The notes under the pieces were generated by a model, which saw only the letters and a list, made by a program, of their open reading frames with translations, ran no database searches and was not told where the DNA came from. Shown piece after piece: positions 4,261 to 5,296 of a stretch of 5,296 nucleotides of DNA. Every line of letters starts with the position of its first letter. Positions within the stretch are counted from its first letter, which is position 1. The position numbers were made by a program, and so were the translations under genes. This DNA is from Microbacterium sp. (GTDB lineage: Bacteria > Actinomycetota > Actinomycetes > Actinomycetales > Microbacteriaceae): the NCBI GenBank assembly GCA_031286555.1, contig JAITUD010000254.1:1-5296 (forward strand), read 5' to 3'.

Positions 4261-5241
4261 TCAGCGCTCCGCGTCGAGGGCGCTGCGAACCTCGCGTTCC
4301 TCCTCGTCGGTGAGGCCGGCCTGGCGCGTCACGTCGCGGGTGAGCTCGTACTCCAGCGCGCCCGCGAGGGTGTCGGCGAGCGGGCGCGTCACAAGGCCGG
4401 CCGCACGGGCGCGGGTCGTGTCCATCGTGGCGAACCAGCGCCAGTCGCGGTCGGCGATCCACAACGGCATCGACTTCGGCCCCATCCAGTGTGCGATGCC
4501 GAGTTCCGTCATCCGATCGAGCGGGACCAGGCGCGGCCTGGCGGAGCTGCGCGCGACCTGCTTCGACGTCTCGAGGACCTCACCGAGCGTCGTCGTCGGC
4601 CCGGTCGCGTTGAACACACCGTCGATCCGCTGCTCGGCGGCGGTGATCAGCCAGCTGGCGAGATCGCGGACGTCGATCAGGGCGACAGGGAAGTCCAGGT
4701 CATCCGGCGCGATGACGTCGTCGCCGGTCGGCGACGAGAAGCGCCACGGCCAGTAGCCGGTGCGGCCCGAGGCGTCGCCCGGCCCGCCGATGAGACCGGA
4801 GCGAACGATCGTCGCCGACGACGCGGCTCCCGAGATCAGGCGCTCGCACGCCACCTTCGCCGGTCCGTACACCTCCATCGACTCCATCACGTCGCCCTCG
4901 AGAGGATCCAGGAGCGCAGAATCCTCGGGCTGCTCGGGCCGGTCGAATGCGGCGTACACGTTCCCCGTCGACACGAAGACCCAGTGCTCGGTGTCGAGGT
5001 CCCGCACCGCACGGCGGACCTGACCGGGGTGACGCGACACATCGATGACGGCATCCCATCGCCGAGCGGCCGCACCGGCGAGCCCGTCCTCCGCATCTCG
5101 ATCGGCGGCGATGAATTCGGCGCCCTCGGGCGCGGGCGCGGTGCCGCGCGCAAGGCAGGTGACCGCGTGCCCGCGGGCGACCGCCTCGTTCGCGATCGCC
5201 CTGCCGAGGAAGGCGGTGCCGCCGAGTATCAGGATCTCCAT
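4261..5241 (-). CDS. NAD-dependent epimerase/dehydratase family protein (extended SDR)
   Basis: A 326-residue extended short-chain dehydrogenase/reductase. The N-terminus MEILILGGTAFLGRAIANEA (1-20) is the Rossmann strand and glycine loop; the middle glycine of the usual GxxGxxG is Ala10, giving the GGTxFLG variant seen in CSP41-like and atypical SDRs. D63/A64 to D68 (WDAVIDVS) and HWVFVSTGNVYA (86-97) are strands 4 and 5, with Ser91/Thr92 at the catalytic Ser/Thr position. Tyr125 and Lys129 (VYGPAKVACE) form the YxxxK pair, so the active site looks intact. TIVRSGLIGGPGD (144-156) and FPVALIDVRDLASWL (184-198) are the conserved C-terminal substrate-domain entry. Family members act on nucleotide sugars or other small carbonyls; substrate cannot be assigned. 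The last 30 residues are acidic and helical. No Shine-Dalgarno sequence or clean TANNNT box precedes the ATG at 5241. It converges on the LLM operon with a 20-bp gap. Confidence 0.9.
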   Translation of the reverse strand: MEILILGGTAFLGRAIANEAVARGHAVTCLARGTAPAPEGAEFIAADRDAEDGLAGAAARRWDAVIDVSRHPGQVRRAVRDLDTEHWVFVSTGNVYAAFDRPEQPEDSALLDPLEGDVMESMEVYGPAKVACERLISGAASSATIVRSGLIGGPGDASGRTGYWPWRFSSPTGDDVIAPDDLDFPVALIDVRDLASWLITAAEQRIDGVFNATGPTTTLGEVLETSKQVARSSARPRLVPLDRMTELGIAHWMGPKSMPLWIADRDWRWFATMDTTRARAAGLVTRPLADTLAGALEYELTRDVTRQAGLTDEEEREVRSALDAER

Positions 5242-5296
5242 GGCTCGATGCGACCATGATCCGCGGTGCGCTGTCCAGCGATTCCGCTCAAGGCAG

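Noticed and set aside
4489..5259. 256-codon plus-strand frame opposite the SDR gene
   Set aside because: Arg/Gly-rich antisense shadow; the minus-strand frame has the full SDR motif set.
1..5296. Search for tRNA, rRNA, riboswitch, CRISPR, insertion sequence or attachment site
   Set aside because: No cloverleaf, spaced repeat set, terminal inverted repeats or transposase motif was seen; intergenic gaps are all under 80 bp.
5242..5296. Promoter for the SDR gene
   Set aside because: No clean TANNNT box or Shine-Dalgarno sequence is visible in the 55 bp available. TCGCAT lies at the leaderless position but matches the -10 consensus poorly.

Overview
The window looks like ordinary chromosomal sequence from a high-GC actinobacterium, most likely Microbacterium or a close relative in the Microbacteriaceae. 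The reasons are the very strong G/C third-position codon preference, divergent and convergent gene pairs with tiny gaps, leaderless-type promoters, and the frequent hexamer GGATGC that I associate with this family. The genus is an inference. I see no mobile element, CRISPR array, tRNA, rRNA or phage gene.

Layout from left to right: (1) the N-terminal two thirds of a DUF1304 membrane protein on the minus strand, running off the left edge; (2) a divergent 47-bp promoter gap containing a 13-bp palindrome; (3) a small UBP-type zinc-finger protein on the plus strand; (4) a MmcQ/YjbR-family protein on the minus strand, convergent with the zinc-finger gene and divergent from the next gene; (5) a low temperature requirement A (LtrA) family multi-pass membrane protein on the plus strand; (6) a two-gene plus-strand operon, an LLM-class flavin-dependent monooxygenase followed with an 8-bp overlap by an F420/NADP oxidoreductase-like protein; (7) an extended SDR (NAD-dependent epimerase/dehydratase family) on the minus strand, convergent with the operon, its start 55 bp from the right edge.

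The only clear functional unit is the LLM monooxygenase plus NADP/F420-type reductase. They are translationally coupled and probably act as oxidoreductase and cofactor reductase, or in consecutive redox steps. A perfect 12-bp palindrome at the candidate -35 box in front of the pair is the best operator candidate in the window. The other genes appear to be single transcription units. Three of them share the same leaderless promoter architecture, a TANNNT -10 box followed by exactly 6 nt and then the start codon. I found no convincing new multi-gene system. The points worth following up are the coupled redox pair with its palindrome, the bacterial ubiquitin-binding-type zinc finger, and the leaderless promoters with their inverted repeats.
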